From assembly GCA_009746045.1 (NCBI GenBank), contig RPFO01000104.1:4536477-4593976 (forward strand): DNA of 57,500 bases, given 5' to 3'. Source of the stretch: Mesostigma viride. Taxonomy: Eukaryota > Streptophyta > Mesostigmatophyceae > Mesostigmatales > Mesostigmataceae. The notes beneath the pieces were generated by a model, which worked only from the letters and a program-made list of their open reading frames with translations, had not been told where the DNA came from and searched no databases. This document shows positions 10,822 through 22,800 of the stretch, piece after piece; the first letter of the stretch is position 1; the number at the start of each line of letters is the position of its first letter. A program made the position numbers and the translations under genes.

Positions 10822-13800
10822 ATGGTGGACAAAATGCTGGCTTCGGTTCCCCAGCTGTCGTTGATCGCGCGCCCGCAGTTGGCTGCCCATTCTGCGCGCG
10901 CTCTGAGAGGCCTGCAAAAGGTTATCCGCTTTCGTCGTTGCCAGACGGTGGCAGGAGCGCGGCCCCCGACAGAAGACGAACCAGCGGCGGGCGAAGCCGC
11001 TGCAGGCGACATAAACCGCCGCAGGATGATCATAGGTGCCGGGAGCGCTGGGTTGCTTGCCAACGTACAAGGGCCGAGCGCCGCTGTTGCGGGCCCTGCA
11101 GCTTCCCAGGGTCAGGCTGTTCAGGCCAGCGCGGCCTCAAGCGCTGCGCCGGCGGCGCAATTTGTGGAGACCACCGCGGCCAGAGGAATGGTGGCGTACA
11201 GGGATCCCAGGGTCAATCACGGGCTGGCAACCAGCGCAGAGAACCGGGCACTGTTCCGCTTAAACGGCCTGCTGCCTCCTGGCTCCTGCCCAAGTTCAGG
11301 TGCGAGAATTGCGTCAAGTGAGCTGCTCTGCACTGCGCTTCGCTTCCCTGGGTTTGTTTGGCAGTGCAACCATGGCCTAGTGCTAATTTTATCTACAACG
11401 TTTTGACAGAAATAGTTTGCTGGAGAGGCTGCTCACCTCGCTGCTGCATAATGTAGAAATGATAGAATTTGCATGTGTGCGCGTCCGCGTGCGTTTGTCT
11501 GGGCGTTTGTCTGGGCGTCTGTCTGGGTGTTTGTCTGGGCGTTTGTCTGGGCATTTGTCTGGGTGTTTGTCTGGGTGTTTTTCTGGGCGTGGGCGTGGGC
11601 GTGGGCGTGGGCGTGGGCGTGGGCGTGGGCGTGGGCGTGGGCGTGGGCGTGGGCGTGGGCGTGGGCGTGGGCGTGGGCGTGGGCGTGGGCGTGGGCGTGG
11701 GCGCGGGCGCGGGCGTGGGCGTGGGCGTGGGCGTGGGCGTGGGCGTGGGCGTGGGCGTGGGCGTGGGCGTGGGCGTGGGCGTGGGCGTGGGCGTGGGCGT
11801 GGGCGTGGGCGTGGGCGTGGGCGTGGGCGTGGGCGTGGGCGTGGGCGTGGGCGTGGGCGTGGGCGGGTGGGCGCGGGGTGGGCGTGGGCGTGGGCGTGGG
11901 CGTGGGCGTGGGCGTGGGCGTGGGCGGCGTGGGCGTGGGCGTGGGCGTGGGCGTGGGCGTGGGCGCGGGCGTGGGCGTGGGCGTGGGCGTGGGCGTGGGC
12001 GTGGGCGTGGGCGTGGGCGTGGGCGTGGGCGTGGGCGTGGGCGTGGGCGTGGGCGTGGGCGTGGGCGTGGGCGTGGGCGTGGGCGTGGGCGTGGGCGTGG
12101 GCGTGGGCGTGGGCGTGGGCGTGGGCGCGGGCGTGGGCGCGGGTGTGGGCGTGGGCGTGGGCGTGGGCGCATATTCCACAACCTGTGTGCTTGCACTTGG
12201 CATTGCAACCCCCCCCCTTCAGTCGAGGTGGCACGTGCGGCACTCAACCTGCGTCGCTGCGCTACCCCTTTGGACCAGTACCGCTACCTCATGAGCCTCC
12301 TGTCAACCGACGAGGACACGTTTTACGCGACGGCAATCGCAAACCTGCCCGCGCTGACGCCCGTGCTGTGCGTGGGGGTAGCATAAACTTCAACAGTGTT
12401 GTTCTCATTCATACTCTCACTATAGCAATGCTAGTTATGACAGCATGATTGTGTTCATAATGCCTGTTCTGTGACAGGAACCAATATGTGCTACTTGACC
12501 CTGTTGCTGGCACTACTTGCTGGCGTGTTGATCATGCCCGTGCTGTTCTCGGAATGATACTGTGGTGCTGTGCGGGGAAGATGATGCCCAGCCGAGAGCG
12601 ATGTCAGCAAACCCCCTGAGCATGAGGAGTGGCTGTCGCGGACTCTAGGCATACCGTTGCCAGCGTTATACGTGTCGATTATGATTAGAGGCTTTGGTCA
12701 GGCGAGGAAGGGGGTGGGGGTCGGGGGGTGGGGAGGGGGGGGAGGGGGGGCGCAGGTTGGTGCGCTTGTGGACAAAGATTCAGCGAAGCTACCATAGCAT
12801 TTATTCTGAATTAGCACGTACAGCGCTTCACCCCACCCTACCCACCCCGCCTCCTTCCTCGCTCTACCCCCCCAGCTACACCCCCACGGTGGGTGACGCC
12901 TGCCTCAACTTCAGCACGCTGCTGCCGCGCCCGCCCGGGGTCTATGTGAGCGTGCGGGACAAGGGGCGGGTGCGGGAATTATTGGACGGCTGGCCTTCGC
13001 AGGACGTCAAAGTGGCCGTCATCACCGATGGCGAGCGCATCCTTGGGCTGGGGGTGAGTCCCCACTAATTGTTATGTTTTGTAATCCCTATGTGTTCCCA
13101 TGTTTCATACTCCCACAGTGTCCAGTGTTTCGATTAAGGTTTTTGCACGGAGCCCCATGTGGCATATTGAACTACGGAAACTAGCGTTGGCTCGGCCAAT
13201 GTGTGGCTTGCAGCCAATGAAAACTGGGCTCGGCATGGCGAGGTGTGGGGGACGGGCGCACGGCCTTTCGAGTTACGACCCTTTGTGCAACCATGTATGT
13301 CCCCAGCGCAGAAACTTCAAGTATAGAGCGGCGCGGCGCAGCGCTGATTAGCCGGTTTCAGCCATGTACACTGTAGTTGAGCATCAGCTATGTCAGATGC
13401 ATGCCGGTAGGCGCTTGCTCCTTCTTTGACGGTCGAATATGGCGCCGGCGTTGCTCGAACCGGACTGAAGTCTTGCACGAGAGTCGACAGCCGAAATACT
13501 GTACAGGCCAGGGTGGAGGGGCACAGCTGGGCGGCAGCTACTCGTACCACTAGAAAGTATGTACTAGGGAGAGTTGTGGCGGAGAGCCGGCTGGAACTGA
13601 CCTTGACACGTCCAGATGTGGCGTCACTAGGTACTAGCATTGGATTCAGCACGGCCAAGACGTGGCGACAAGCATTTGCCAAGGAGCTCAGCACCGCCAC
13701 TTGTGGCGTTTTGGGAGCTGTCATTTGGGGGTGATATCGCCACATCCACCTCCATTATGGTCCATCATTCTGAACACCTCCATTATTGTCCATCATTCTG

Positions 13801-16800
13801 AACACCTCCATTATTGTCCATCATTCTGAACACCTCCATTATTGTCCATCATTCTGAACACCTCCATTATTGTCCATCATTCTGAACACCTCCATTATTG
13901 TCCATCATTCTGAACACCTCCATTACTGTCCATCATTCTGAACACCTCCATTATTGTCCATCATTCTGAACACCTCCATTATTGTCCATCATTCTGAACA
14001 CCTCCATTATTGTCCATCATTCTGAACACCTCCATTATTGTCCATCATTCTGAACACCTCCATTATCGTCCATCATTCTGAACACCTCCATTACTGTCCA
14101 TCATTCTGAACATCTTGACAAATGCGGATAAGATAACAGCAGGCTCGAGCTAACATGGTCTGGATTTTCTGGCCTGCGCTGGTTATCTCATGGACACCAT
14201 GGATACAATGGTCACTATAGTATAGTAATGCTGTGCCTGTGCTAGTTGTCTCATGGACACCATGGTCACTATAGTGTAGTAATGCCGTGCCTGTGCTGGT
14301 TGTCTCATGGACACCATGGTCACTATAGTGTAGTAATGCCATGCCTGCGCTGGTCGTCTCATCGCCACTGGTATCCTCTCCCAGGCCTGCCTTGAAGTAC
14401 AAGCAGAAATTCCGGTTCCATCTCCCCATCGCCACGATCAAAAAGAGGATTGAGAAGACAACCGCAATTTTGTGGTGTTGTATGGCCCCCCGTATCCTCC
14501 CACACACCCACCCTACTTCTTATCCCATTATCTTCCTTCACCCCGCATGTGTTCCTTTCCTCCCCCTCATCTCATGCTCAACATAACCACCACACACTCA
14601 CACATGCACACACACACACACACATACGGCCTGGCCATATTGGGATGCCAATCTGTTTCTTCACGTCCCCCATCTCATCTATCTCCCGCTCCTTCCCCTT
14701 TCCCCTGCAGGACCTGGGTGCCAACGGGATGGGCATCCCCACGGGCAAGTGCATGATGTACGTGGCGGCGGGCGGCATGCAGCCGTCGTGGCTGCTGCCT
14801 GTCACGCTGGATGTGGGGACGGAGACAGCAAGCATAAGGGAGGACCCCTTCTACATCGGCACGCGCGAACGCCGTCTACGGTACGAGTGAAGATCCAAGA
14901 GCAAGAGCAATCAATGCTTGCAGTTCCAGTCTTTTTGTCATGAGTATTTCTAGTCTTGTTGTCATAAGTGAGGATGCCTTCGAATACGGATGAGAGAACA
15001 TAGTCTACGGTACAAGCAGGTTCAACAGTAGTACCACTTGGACGGTGGCATTCTTATAAGCATCAAGATAGGGCGTGGTACAATCGCCGCAACGTGATGG
15101 GCTGAGGGGGGCGCCCCTATAAACCAAGTAGACGGGTGCTCTATGTGAGGATCACATTGTTATCGATCATCCACACCAGCATCCACGCTTCGTGAGGATT
15201 ATGGCTCATAGCCCGTGTTGCGTGATCTAATGAATCATATCAAGGAGACAACCAGCGCAGCCATATGGTGTAGTAATAAAGTGTAATATTACGCGACGGC
15301 CAGTTCTGCATGGTAAGTAGGGAGAGCCATCTGTGCCATGGGCGGGTGGGAACAGGACAGAGACAGTAATTCATAATGACCATAGTAATTGTTGATCATG
15401 ACCATAGTAATTGTTGAGCCTTGCTCATTTTAAATGTGACGCGCGGACGGGCTCAAAGGGGGCCGACCTGCCGTAGGTACGGTAGTACTGGTGCTTGTCA
15501 CGAGGGTACTGCACCGGCCGGCCTTTTTGTGCCGGCGCTGAGTGTGATCCTGAAGTGCAGGCCTAAGAAGCATCTTATGTACGTCACTAGACTTTGTACC
15601 TGCGCCAGCCGCCAGGCGTGGCGCAACTGTGATGGGCAGTCAGTACTTGGGAGTGGTGTAGGCGACATAGGGAGGCGTCTTTTCAGCTCCCACCCACCCA
15701 CCCACCCACGCTGCTAAGAGGGGCAGCACCTTGTGTTGTAGTATGTGGGGCCCTAGTACGCTGGGCATGGTGCTACAATAACAGCCTTGATGATGATCTG
15801 CACTGACTTTGAAGGTGTGGTATAGGCTGTACGTGTAAGGGTGTTTCCACACTTGACTCCGACTAGCTCGGAAATTTCTGGGATGTGGCGAAATTTGTAG
15901 GCCGCCCTATTCGGGGTCGGGATCGGCGCGCAGGACGGACCGGTCCGGAATCGCCAAGAACATCGGCCTCGGAAAGCGAGCTAGCCGGGGCTACGGTCAC
16001 ACTTGTCCCTCGCGAAAAAAAAGTGTTCCTTCAATCGGTGGGAAACCGGTACGGCATTGACCTCAAACCCAGGCGAAATTAATTAAATTCGCCGACATTT
16101 CTAGCCTAGTCGCGGCTAGCCTGGGGGGGGAGGGGGCTAGGGAAAACTAGGCGAAAACTAGTTGAATTCTGGAAATCCAGCCATTTTCACCTAGTCCATA
16201 GGAATGGGCCAGATTTTACCTAGTGGGCAAGTCTGACCGCGTTTCGGCCTAGATTTCGGCTTTCGCTGAAATGCCCCGGACTTCCCCTAGTCGAAGTCAA
16301 GTGTGGAAACACCCTAAAGCTTAGCACACTAAATGTAAAATAAATGTCTCTCTTGGTGGGAAGGAACTCCACTTGACCAAAACCTAGAAATGAACCTTTC
16401 CCGCGTGGGAACAGGATGGAGACAGTAAATAAGGGTGGGATGGAGACAGGAAATAAGGGTAGGATGGATACAGTAAATAAGGGTAGGATGGAGACAGTAA
16501 ATGAGGGTGGGATGGAGACATTAAATAAGGGTAGGATGGAGACAGTAAATAAGGGTAGGATGGAGACAGTAAATAAGGGTGGGATCGAGACAGTAAATAA
16601 GGGTGGGATGGAGACAGCATACTAATGACAGTGGTCATAACCATAGTAAACAGAATTCTGGAATAGAAACACATTACTGAAGTCAGGGCTGGGTGGACGA
16701 GTGGGTCACATCGCCTCTGTCAGGCATGCTTTGCCCGACAGAGCCGCATGCGTGATGTGTGGCTGGCTCAACGGCCCTCAACCCTTGGCATGTATTGCCA

Positions 16801-19800
16801 TATCTGCTGCAGCCATCAAACCAAGGCCTTAGCCAACTAGCCGTGGGTGCAAGGCGGGTGTACTCAAAAAACCCCAGGGCCTTGCGCGCTCTGGCTACGG
16901 CTTCGCAAGGCAACCCCTTTTTAATGCCTAAAGGGGGTTGGATTAGGAAAAAGTTGGGCCGCACCTTGTCGATAACACGAGATCCTCATGCGCAACCAAC
17001 GTTTACCAATGTTTTCTATGAATAAATGTGCGCAGGGGCCCAGCGTATGATGAGCTCGTGGATGAGCTGGTGCTGGCGTTGCAGGACAAGTATGGCCCCC
17101 AGGTGGTGGTGCACTGGGAGGTGAGAAAAAGAGATAGCGGACGAGTTTTAGGTTTCCTCCCGGCATGGTCAGTTACAGTCCACTCGTATTGGTGTACTAG
17201 TGGGCATTCATTTTCATGACATCTTTTGACACCCATCCCATGGCATGCAGCAGACCAGATGTTTCCATTTCACGCTCTTGGCATGCCAGACAAGTGTCAT
17301 GACATTGGCGTTGGGTTTATGGGTGTGTAGGTTCAGGGGGGGCGCTAATTCTGCCAAGCCGTGACGCTATCATGGCTGTGACACAGCGTGTGTGTACAAT
17401 AGCATCGCCCTGACAACATAGGTGCTACTGCGAGAACCAGGGACCCTGCTTTTAATGTGCCCACCAGCGAGGTTCTGGCTCCCTCTTGTGGGCTGAATTG
17501 TTTTGCTGTCATATACTACTGTGTTAAGTGGCATCATCTCGGGTGGATGTGTCGCCATCGGCAGGAGGTTGAACGACATAGTTCTCATATCATGTTGGCT
17601 TGTATCATCCATATGTATCGATGGACATCATATGGGCTGGGTGTTGCGAAGCTACGATGGGGAGACTTTCAACGGCATGGTCGTGAGTCGCTGTTCACTG
17701 GGTTTTAATTGGCATCATCTCGGGTGGATGTGTCCCTACGTGCAGGACGTTGACGGGGTCGTTCGAAGTCTGTGTTGCCTAATATATCAAGTGGGATCTT
17801 TATATTGTTGCCTAGTATTGTAATTGGGATCTTTATATCGTTGCCTAGTAAATGAATTCGGATCTTTATATTGTTGCCTGATGTATTGGGCAGGACTTCA
17901 ACGGGCGCAATTCGTTCCGGTTACTAGAGAAGTACAAGTCGCGCGCATGCACGTTCAACGACGACATCCAGTCAACTGCCGCCATCGTGGTGGCCTGCCT
18001 GCTCGGGTCGCTGCGCATCACAGGGACCTCGCTCAAGCAGCAGGTGGGGGGTGGTCGTGGATCCCAGCTGCGGTTGTGCAGGAATTGTGAGAATGGCCTC
18101 TTCTGTGTGTCCTATTTTAGGCCCTTGTCCAAACGTCTACCTGCCCTCGCATGTTCGGTTCAATTAAATTAAGCCCGCTGACGGCATCACGGGTTATCAA
18201 TCAAGAAAGGCATGCTTTGATACGATGCTTGAATACCTACCTCTAAATGTGCCAGTCAGATCTAAAAGAAGATCAGCCGGATATGATACTACTATGGAGG
18301 ATACTAGATACTCCTATGGAGGACATCTCTCTGAGTTCATGGTACAAACAGGAAACAGCTCGCTTATCTAATGAGTGGGAGGAACTGTGACAAGCAGAGG
18401 GCGATTGCATAAGGTTCCTTCAGACGCAGTGAACCAAAGAGGTCTTGCTGCCAGGCTTGCTTGTCTGGTGTGTTTGGACGGGACATCTCTCCATCAAGCG
18501 TTATGCCACTAGTTTAAGTATTTCAAGCTCTTTCGCGGGTCGTGGTAAGAGCATTGTCTTGGTTGAGCGCGCGGCATGCGAATGTCTATGCCAGTTGGTG
18601 CGTTTTGCAGCCCATGGTTGCTAATCCGAGTTCCATCATGCATGCTCTGGCTACGCTCTGGTGGTCTTCTTTTTTTTTTTGTCTTCTGGTTGTCTTCTGG
18701 TTGTCTTCTGGTTGTCTTCTGGTTGTCTTCTGGTTGTGTTTTGGTTATTCTCTGATCATGCCGCGCTGACATTTATGCTTGGTACTCCCTCCCGTCTGTG
18801 GCCCTTGCTTCGCCATGGGCCGCTGGCCTCACCTGGTGTTCCCGCTTGCACTGTTGGTCCACCGCCTTTCGGGGTCGGGCCACGCTCAGCGGGTGCTCTT
18901 CTTCGGAGCGGGCCAGGTAGCGTGCTTTGCCGATGCTGACGTACTAGCGCTGTAACGATTATTGCGACTACCCAATCGTTGTTTGAATACGAATCTGATG
19001 TTTTACATTCAATCCAATGAGGGAAAAAGATTTTTTGCCGTGTGGGAAGTCTGCCAGCACACAATCGCTTATTCTTGTACGTATACAACGTAGCATAGCT
19101 AACTGCTGACCCTAATTGCCTCCTTGAACTGCCGAATCTTATACTGGCTCTTGCTGTCATGCATCACAGGGTAGTGCTGGCATATCCGGATATCTCTCCT
19201 TGCATTTTGGAGGCTAGTGTACCTCAGGTTCTTGAAACTCTTACCGCGCCATTGATGCAGGGCATGGATTGTTTGAGATGTGGCACAGCCATCCAGCGCT
19301 CCTCATCCATCAGCTCTGACTGTGTTCCCCCCTCTTTGGGGTGTGCTTCCCTCTTCTGGGTCTACCTCCCTGTCTTTGCACCCTCTGTTCCCTCCATTTG
19401 CAATCGTCGCACCCACGGGACACAATTCTTACTTCTTAGTTACAGAGGGTACCCGCCCACAGTGACATAATTTCATTGTTGCGCGCCACGGATCAATCAC
19501 CCCTCACCCCTGTCAGTATCACCCCTCGCCCCCTCAAAACCACGTCACCCTTACATGCCTCACCAGATCCCTTTCAACCCCTTTGCAATAGCACTCCTGA
19601 TCGACGCACCCTACTGCCCCTTGCCCGCTCCAACCACCTCACCCATAAGCCCTTCTTCCTCCCAACCAGACGTACATCGGCACCGCCAACTCGCTGTCCA
19701 GCTCACAGTGCCCCCAAACCCCTCGCCAAATCACCCCCGAGCCCCTCAACCCACATTGCTCCTGAACCCCTTCCCACCAGGCCAACATCGGCACTGCTGA

Positions 19801-22800
19801 CGAGCTTACACTGCCCTTATAGAGCTCCCCCCTCACCATACCACCCCTGACTCTTTCAAACCACCTCCCCTGAACCGCTTACAACTCGACCACGCCCACC
19901 AGGCCAACATTGGCACCGCCAACCTGCTGACGAGCTCGCTCATGGCCGAGGGGGTGCCCGAGTCGGTCGCCGTGCGCCAGTCGTGGCTGTTCGACTCCAA
20001 GGGGCTCGTCTACCAGGGCCGTGACGCCCCCATCTCGGCCGAGAAGATGCGCTACGCACACCCGCCCTCTGCACTGAGCTCCCCGCTGGGCGCGGGCGCG
20101 GGCATGACATTCCTGGACGCGGTTCGCCTCGTGCGGCCCACGGCTATTTTTGGCGCGGCCGCCAAGGCCAAGGTGTTCACCAAGGAGGTGGGTGGGGGCT
20201 TCCACATGTCGTGTCCGTTCAGCCGTGCCCTTGTTGCCTTGGAATCTTTGATGAGGTCATGCCTGTTCGTGTTGGTCCATTCTCCACCAGCGCGGATGAC
20301 TGTCTGTCATCGCACAGAGCAACACCGTCATCGACAATTTCTTGTATCTCCCCTCTGGGGCTGTTGAGTAAGGGTGGAAACTGCTGTTTTGTCTGTTGAA
20401 GGGGAAGCTCTAAAACATTCCTCGTTGGTGCTTTCATTGGTTCCGATACATGTCATGCCACTAGGGGGGGAAGGATAGCCAGAGCCCTAGCAAGAGCTCC
20501 TGGTACCTAGCTTGCTGCTGTTCGCCCAGTCTGCTCCATCAACTGCGCGAGGCGACCGCTCCTGTATCGCCAGCACTGCGACTTGCGTCCTCGCGATTGG
20601 AGCCCATCTTGTGAACCTATGGGACAAAGCGGAATCCAGTTCCAAAATAAGCAGCCAAAAGAAGCGATAGTGATCGGATGCGCACTCACCTCCGTGCAAC
20701 CGTTGCTGTTCTGGCTGTGTGTGGCGCTTCTTAAGCGGTGGAAGAACTCTTCATGGAACTGCCTTGGCTCATGTGCTTTGTGGTCAGATCGATAGACCGC
20801 CCTTGCTGCCCCGACCACTGCGCCCCACTTGCTGCCCCCTTTCCTCTGCGCTGTGCCTTTCCCACCCACCCCTTTTTTTCCTCGGTTCTTCCCTTACCTC
20901 TCCCCCCGGACTCTCCCTCCTCTGGTTGCAGGTGTACTAGCCACATCTCTTATCTCCCCTAAACCCTTGTTCCACCCACCTTCATTCATTATCTGGGAAT
21001 GCCCCATGGCGCCGAGCTAATGTCGAAAATCACCCCATTGGAGGGTCTACATATTGAATCGTAAACTACAATTGAATCGATAACGGCAGGCTCGAGCTAC
21101 CATGGTCCGGATTCTCCCGATTTCTGGCCTGCGCTGGTTGTCTCCTTGATATTGAATCGTAACTTTATTACAATTACATATCTTTAATCGCAACTTGTTT
21201 TCTCAATGTCTATGCCTGAGAGACATTCGTGAGATGTCTATGTCTGTGTCTACGTCTAAGAGACATTCATCGATATCTTAATGAATGTCGTTCAATCCCC
21301 CGCACGGCAGGTGGTCGAGCTCATGTCGGAGATCAACCAGCGCCCCGTCATCTTTGCCCTCTCCAACCCCATCTCTCTCGCCGAGTGCACTGCCCAGGAG
21401 GCGGCCGACTGGTCCCAAGGGCGCGCCGTATTTGCCAGCGGCAGCGCATTCCCCCCCGTAAACTACAATGGGAAGACGACGGTGCCTGCGTTTGCCAACA
21501 ATGCGTTTGTATTCCCGGGGATAGGCCTTGGTAAGTGTCGGTGTTTTTTTTTTTCCCCTGTAGATGTCGTTTTCTTCTCTGGCAAAGCTACTATCTCTGT
21601 GCGCTAATCGCTGCACTAGAGCATCGCACCTGTACCCCAAACTGGAAACCTTCAAAGCTTCTAGCCTACAAGGTTGACTGTCACTCGGCATTACCATCAC
21701 AACTTTTGTCCCCCCCCTCACCCCCCTCCGCTCCCTCCTACGGCTTCGCCAGGCAAACCCTTTGGCCTTTGGGTTGGATCGTGAAAATGTTTTCTGGCGC
21801 CTCAGCATTGGCCACACTCTTGACTAGTCATGTCCCTCAGACGTGCAGTCCATTAGCTGCTTTGGTAACCGAGGATGTATGGCCCTCGTTCTGTCTTTAC
21901 TAGCCTTTATTAGCCTTTTTTGTTATTGTTGTTACTATTGTTATTATTGTTATGATCGGATCCGTGCAGCAGCACTCTCCTTTTCTAGCTCAACCAGCGT
22001 GCATGGGCAGCATCCAGCTTATTAACGATTCTCTTGCGTTCTTCTCCCTTCCAGCCCCTTTCCACGTCCCTTCCCACCCCCTTCCCAGCCCCTTCCACCC
22101 CCCTTCCCACTCCCCTCTCACCCCCTTTCCACCCGCTTTCCATCACCTACACACACATCAATCTTGGGGCATGCAGAAGCTGGCTTATTCATGGTTCTCT
22201 CCTTTTCCCTCTCCTCTCCTCTCCTCTCCCCTCCCCCACCCGCCCGCGCCAGGTGTCGTCTGCTCCGGCGCGACCCGCATCACCGACTACATGTTCTACG
22301 CGGCTGCCAAGGGCCTCGCGGGCATCGTGTCGCCGGCGGAGCTGAACCGCGGTACAGTCTGCCCCGACATTGCGCGCATCCGAGAGGCGGCCGTGGCGGT
22401 GGCGGCCGCAGTGGTAAGCGTTCAAGGGTGGGCAAGCATAGGGTGGTGATATGGAACCTTTGGGTTGGCAAGCATTGGGTGCTGATCTTGTAACTGTGGG
22501 TGGCAAGCATGGGGACTTGATCCAACTTCGATCTGAGGGAACGTCTCTTTCAGACACGCGGAGAGGGGTACCGTGCTCGGATGGATGGTTTTAGTTAGTG
22601 AGACACGTTTGGCCGGAAAAGTGCTAGCAATTTGCTGGGTTGGTTTCGAATGCTCGCCGGAAACTACTTAATCTTGTTTGGTTGATAAAAGTACAGCTGT
22701 TGAAGCCAGTCTGGGATTGTAAAAAATTTTTAACTGTTGTATGTTGAATCGGATATTTTAGTCGCTTCAGTTACTTTGTTAAAGCACTTGGATGACAGGC

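Noticed and set aside
11583-12172. Interstitial telomere repeat
   Set aside because: GGGCGT is not a known telomere unit and the array lies inside a gene; other hexamer arrays (GAGTGC, CACACG) have the same character.
11389-12448. Long overlapping ORFs in all frames (Arg/Gly, Ala/Trp, Pro/Thr repeats)
   Set aside because: They are translations of the GGGCGT hexamer array in an intron; open in nearly every frame because the unit has no stop.
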